64,000 bases of DNA, taken from NCBI RefSeq assembly GCF_015595035.1, contig NZ_JADNRN010000003.1:62001-126000 (forward strand), in the 5' to 3' direction. Both the position numbers and the translations under genes were made by a program. This DNA is from Marinibium conchae (lineage in GTDB: Bacteria; Pseudomonadota; Gammaproteobacteria; Enterobacterales; Alteromonadaceae). Shown here piece by piece: positions 61,633 to 64,000 of the stretch. Within the stretch, counting starts at the first letter, position 1, and each line of letters starts with the position of its first letter. Below the pieces are notes generated by a model. The model did no database searches and had not been told where the DNA came from. It saw nothing but the letters and a program-made list of their open reading frames with translations.

Positions 61633-63459
61633 ATGAAAAACACAGCACTTGTACTATTACTGGCTATTGGTCTTGTAGGTTGCGGTAGTGGAGGGTCGTC
61701 AAGTACACCGGAGCCAGCTCCAGTATCACCACCTGCTCCGCCACCGCCGCCAGCACCACCAAGCACACCGGAAGCCGATGCACTGCCGAACATGTTCTCA
61801 TTCGGAACGTATTCCAATGCACTTCCGGGTCAAATAGTTGAGTCAGGCGCCATTGTTATTAGCGGTATGGATGACGCTAGCCCTATATCCATCAGTGGAG
61901 GCGAATTCTCAATAGACGGAGGCACCTTTCAAAGCGAGGCAGCGACGATCGATGCTGGCCAAGGCGTGACCTTGCGAGCTGCGGCATCGACCGCTTCTTT
62001 AGGTGAGGTAATCGTTAGCTTAAGCGTTGGTGATTTGAGCGTGGATTACCCTATCATCACCGCAGATCTTAGCGGCCGAGTTGAAGCCGAATCAGCATCA
62101 TTATTAGGTGATGCTAGCATGACAGCCTCTGATAGCTCCTCATCGGGTCAAGTTGTGAATATGACCAAGCTGAATGATGGCATTGCTATAAGTGCGGTCA
62201 GAGCCTCGAAATTAATCACCCTGTCGTATACCTCAAATGAAGATACGAGCTTGTCTTTGCTGGTAGAGGGGAGCGAAATTGGCAGTGTCGATTTGTATGC
62301 TACGGGTCAATACAAACAAAGCATTGAATTTTTCTATGATTTCGCCGCTGATACAGCAGTACAAGTGGTATTAAACTCAGCAACGGAGGCAACTAGTGTA
62401 AGTCTCGACTATGTTGATTTTGTAACTGACTTTACTGCCGAAATTGCAGCCCAGGAAATGGGCGCGGGTTTTAACCTAGGACAAATGTTTGAAAGCAATC
62501 AACACGAACCTAGCTTAGCGAATGCCGCTCCTAAAATTGATGCATACTACAAAAGTGGGTACAGGAATGTTCGAATTCCCATCACTTGGACTGAAACAAT
62601 TCAGGGCAATACGCTTGTTGAAGATACCGACACTGGTGTTGTCGACCGTGACCATCCGCGTTTGTTGGAAATTATGAAAGTAGTTGACTATGCCTTAGCC
62701 AAACCTGGTATGTATGTCGTGATTAATATGCACCATGAATCAACCTTGAAAGCCGAAGATAAATATCAGGTACTAGAGCAAATTTGGGCAGATAATGCTG
62801 ATATTTTTGCTGATCGTAGTCATCGTTTGATTTTCGAAATTCTGAACGAGCCGCATCAAGGCCCTAACAACGACCCGATGGAGCCTGAAAAAGTGCGCCG
62901 GATGTCTGAATTGGCGTACAACAAGATACGCGCAAAAAATAGTAGACGTATTATTATCATTGGCGGGAATCAATGGTTCGGTGCGCATGAAATGGCAATT
63001 ACATGGCCTAATTTAGACCAAGTAGGCTCTGGCCAAGATGCCTATCTGATGGCAACTTTCCATCATTATGACCCTTGGGAATTTAACGGCGCTAGCGACA
63101 AAACCTTTGCTTGGAATGCCCAAACAATTACTACCCCGATGCAAACCATGGAGAGTTGGAGCACTAGTGTAGGCAACAACATGCCAATTTATATTGGTGA
63201 ATGGGGTAATAGTTGGGGACAATATCTACGAGCTGACGGTTGTAACAACATCAAAAGCTGGTACAACGATTTTAATAGTGCGCATGCTTCTAACCGCCCA
63301 ATAACAGCGCCAACAGCGGTTTGGGATGATGGCGGTTGGTTCCAAATCTGGAATCATAGTACTAACGATTGGGGAAGCGAGCTGTTTCAATGCATTACGG
63401 GCAACTGTATGCCAGCTAATTTCGAAAGAAACAATAGCGCCTGTTCTGATACTTTGTAA
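61633..63459 (+). CDS. GH5 cellulase lipoprotein with CBM-like domain
   Basis: A 608-residue secreted enzyme. It has a lipobox (LVGCGSG, Cys 17) for outer-membrane anchoring, a Pro/Ser-rich linker (about 24-48), a small beta domain (about 50-140), a CBM6/35-like domain starting VEAESASLLGDA (about 150-272), and a GH5 catalytic domain with the acid/base Glu in ILNEPH (near 406) and the nucleophile Glu in YIGEWG (near 523). HHY and NMHHES segments fit GH5 endoglucanases. AAAGGAA precedes the ATG; a LacI-type operator lies upstream and a terminator downstream. Exact glucan specificity is unknown. Confidence 0.92.
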   Translation: MKNTALVLLLAIGLVGCGSGGSSSTPEPAPVSPPAPPPPPAPPSTPEADALPNMFSFGTYSNALPGQIVESGAIVISGMDDASPISISGGEFSIDGGTFQSEAATIDAGQGVTLRAAASTASLGEVIVSLSVGDLSVDYPIITADLSGRVEAESASLLGDASMTASDSSSSGQVVNMTKLNDGIAISAVRASKLITLSYTSNEDTSLSLLVEGSEIGSVDLYATGQYKQSIEFFYDFAADTAVQVVLNSATEATSVSLDYVDFVTDFTAEIAAQEMGAGFNLGQMFESNQHEPSLANAAPKIDAYYKSGYRNVRIPITWTETIQGNTLVEDTDTGVVDRDHPRLLEIMKVVDYALAKPGMYVVINMHHESTLKAEDKYQVLEQIWADNADIFADRSHRLIFEILNEPHQGPNNDPMEPEKVRRMSELAYNKIRAKNSRRIIIIGGNQWFGAHEMAITWPNLDQVGSGQDAYLMATFHHYDPWEFNGASDKTFAWNAQTITTPMQTMESWSTSVGNNMPIYIGEWGNSWGQYLRADGCNNIKSWYNDFNSAHASNRPITAPTAVWDDGGWFQIWNHSTNDWGSELFQCITGNCMPANFERNNSACSDTL

Positions 63460-63484
63460 ATACTAGACAGCACTGTTTTGCTAA

Positions 63485-63522
63485 TAAGGCTTCCCTTTTA
63501 TAACTAGGAAGCCTTTTTTTTT
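63485..63522 (+). terminator. Intrinsic terminator of the cellulase gene
   Basis: AAGGCTTCC - 12-base loop - GGAAGCCTT followed by eight T residues, 25 bp after the stop. Confidence 0.93.
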
Positions 63523-63586
63523 GCTTTAATTGTGATAATTTTGAATTACAGTAAGATTCACTAAACACTTTTAGCACTGAATCATT

Positions 63587-64000
63587 ATGCGCATTTCGAT
63601 TAAAACCCTCGTTACAAGCCCCATAACGAAAGTCTTCGTATTAGGTACTCTTCTTAGTTTTCAAAGCCATTTTACAAGAGCTCATGACTTGCATCTCGTC
63701 GAGGGCGCGTCGTCATCGAAACCAAGCAACGCTGTTCAAAGGTCGAATTCAAACGCAAACGATGCGCTGGCCAGTGCCACCTATTTAGCCAACGAAGGCA
63801 TTATGGTCGAATCAGGTGGTGTCAAAATACTCTTCGACCCTTTCTTTCACAATGATTATGGTAGCTACCAGCTCGTACCGGAAAAGATCTTGTCCGCTAT
63901 AAAACAGAACGAAGCGCCTTACCACGATATTGATATTGTGTTTATCAGTCATGCACACGGAGACCATTTCGCAGCCCAAGATATGCTCGACTATTTGGTA
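63587..64000 (+). CDS. Secreted metallo-beta-lactamase-fold hydrolase (3' end cut by window)
   Basis: The first 138 residues of a protein with a signal-peptide-like hydrophobic start (about 10-33), a linker rich in Ser and Asn, then YLANEGIMVESGGVKILFDPFF and the zinc motif SHAHGDHFAA (HxHxDH), as in UlaG-like or other MBL-fold hydrolases. The frame stays open to the window edge. The ATG at 63587 has no strong ribosome binding site. Confidence 0.85.
   Translation, partial: MRISIKTLVTSPITKVFVLGTLLSFQSHFTRAHDLHLVEGASSSKPSNAVQRSNSNANDALASATYLANEGIMVESGGVKILFDPFFHNDYGSYQLVPEKILSAIKQNEAPYHDIDIVFISHAHGDHFAAQDMLDYLV

Overview
The window looks like chromosomal DNA of a free-living, probably marine gammaproteobacterium of moderate GC content. 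The strongest taxonomic clue is the block queG / nnr-tsaE-amiB-mutL-miaA-hfq-hflX-hflK-hflC (11.8-23.4 kb), the classical gammaproteobacterial arrangement. A GntR-controlled prpB-prpC-acnD-prpF cluster, a fused Nnr, and a MutL without the endonuclease motif (as in lineages that use MutH) point to Alteromonadales or close relatives; the order is inference. I saw no tRNA or rRNA gene, insertion sequence, prophage or CRISPR array. Several genes start with TTG (hflX, zur, the AbgT transporter, probably dnaB).

Layout. 0-4.2 kb: end-truncated ubiG, DUF2237 and DUF4112 proteins, ferrochelatase, and an AbgT-family transporter. 4.4-9.3 kb: a tight four-gene operon encoding a coiled-coil protein, a membrane-anchored OmpA-domain protein with a cytoplasmic roadblock/longin-like region, a Ras/Rab-like small GTPase, and a PAS-GGDEF-EAL protein. 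This is my first candidate for a poorly described system: a GTP switch connecting a peptidoglycan-bound platform to c-di-GMP. A hybrid histidine kinase converges on it (9.4-11.5 kb). 11.8-23.4 kb: the housekeeping block above. 23.5-30.7 kb: YHS and rhodanese periplasmic proteins, a cluster with an M48 protease and a DUF898 gene that appears frameshifted, hemE, nudC, zur and a CheX-like phosphatase. 30.8-32.9 kb: an OmpA-like porin with TSP3 repeats and a secreted protein with a PEP-CTERM-like tail. 33.0-39.6 kb: the 2-methylcitrate cycle for propionate, with three copies of a palindrome around its GntR regulator gene. 39.7-42.1 kb: yghU and dnaB.

42.1-58.7 kb separates rplI from dnaB, which are usually neighbours (rpsF-rpsR-rplI-dnaB). 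It holds a chromate transporter plus an alpha/beta-hydrolase gene, an ECF sigma / membrane regulator / DUF4097 operon, a MOSC protein, a thiolase, and a four-gene operon of an NfeD/YqiJ-like membrane protein, a YqiK-like flotillin, a 1759-residue DUF3686/AAA ATPase and a membrane-anchored protein of unknown function. That operon is my second candidate system: a membrane microdomain scaffold serving a giant MoxR-like ATPase.

58.8-64.0 kb: rplI-rpsR-rpsF (no priB between rpsF and rpsR) behind a stringent-type promoter, a YtrA-type GntR regulator and a seven-helix membrane protein behind paired GTACC-N12-GGTAC operators, a GH5 cellulase lipoprotein preceded by a LacI-type operator, and the start of a secreted metallo-beta-lactamase-fold hydrolase cut by the window end. 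All assignments come from reading the sequence and recalling family features; no database search was run.
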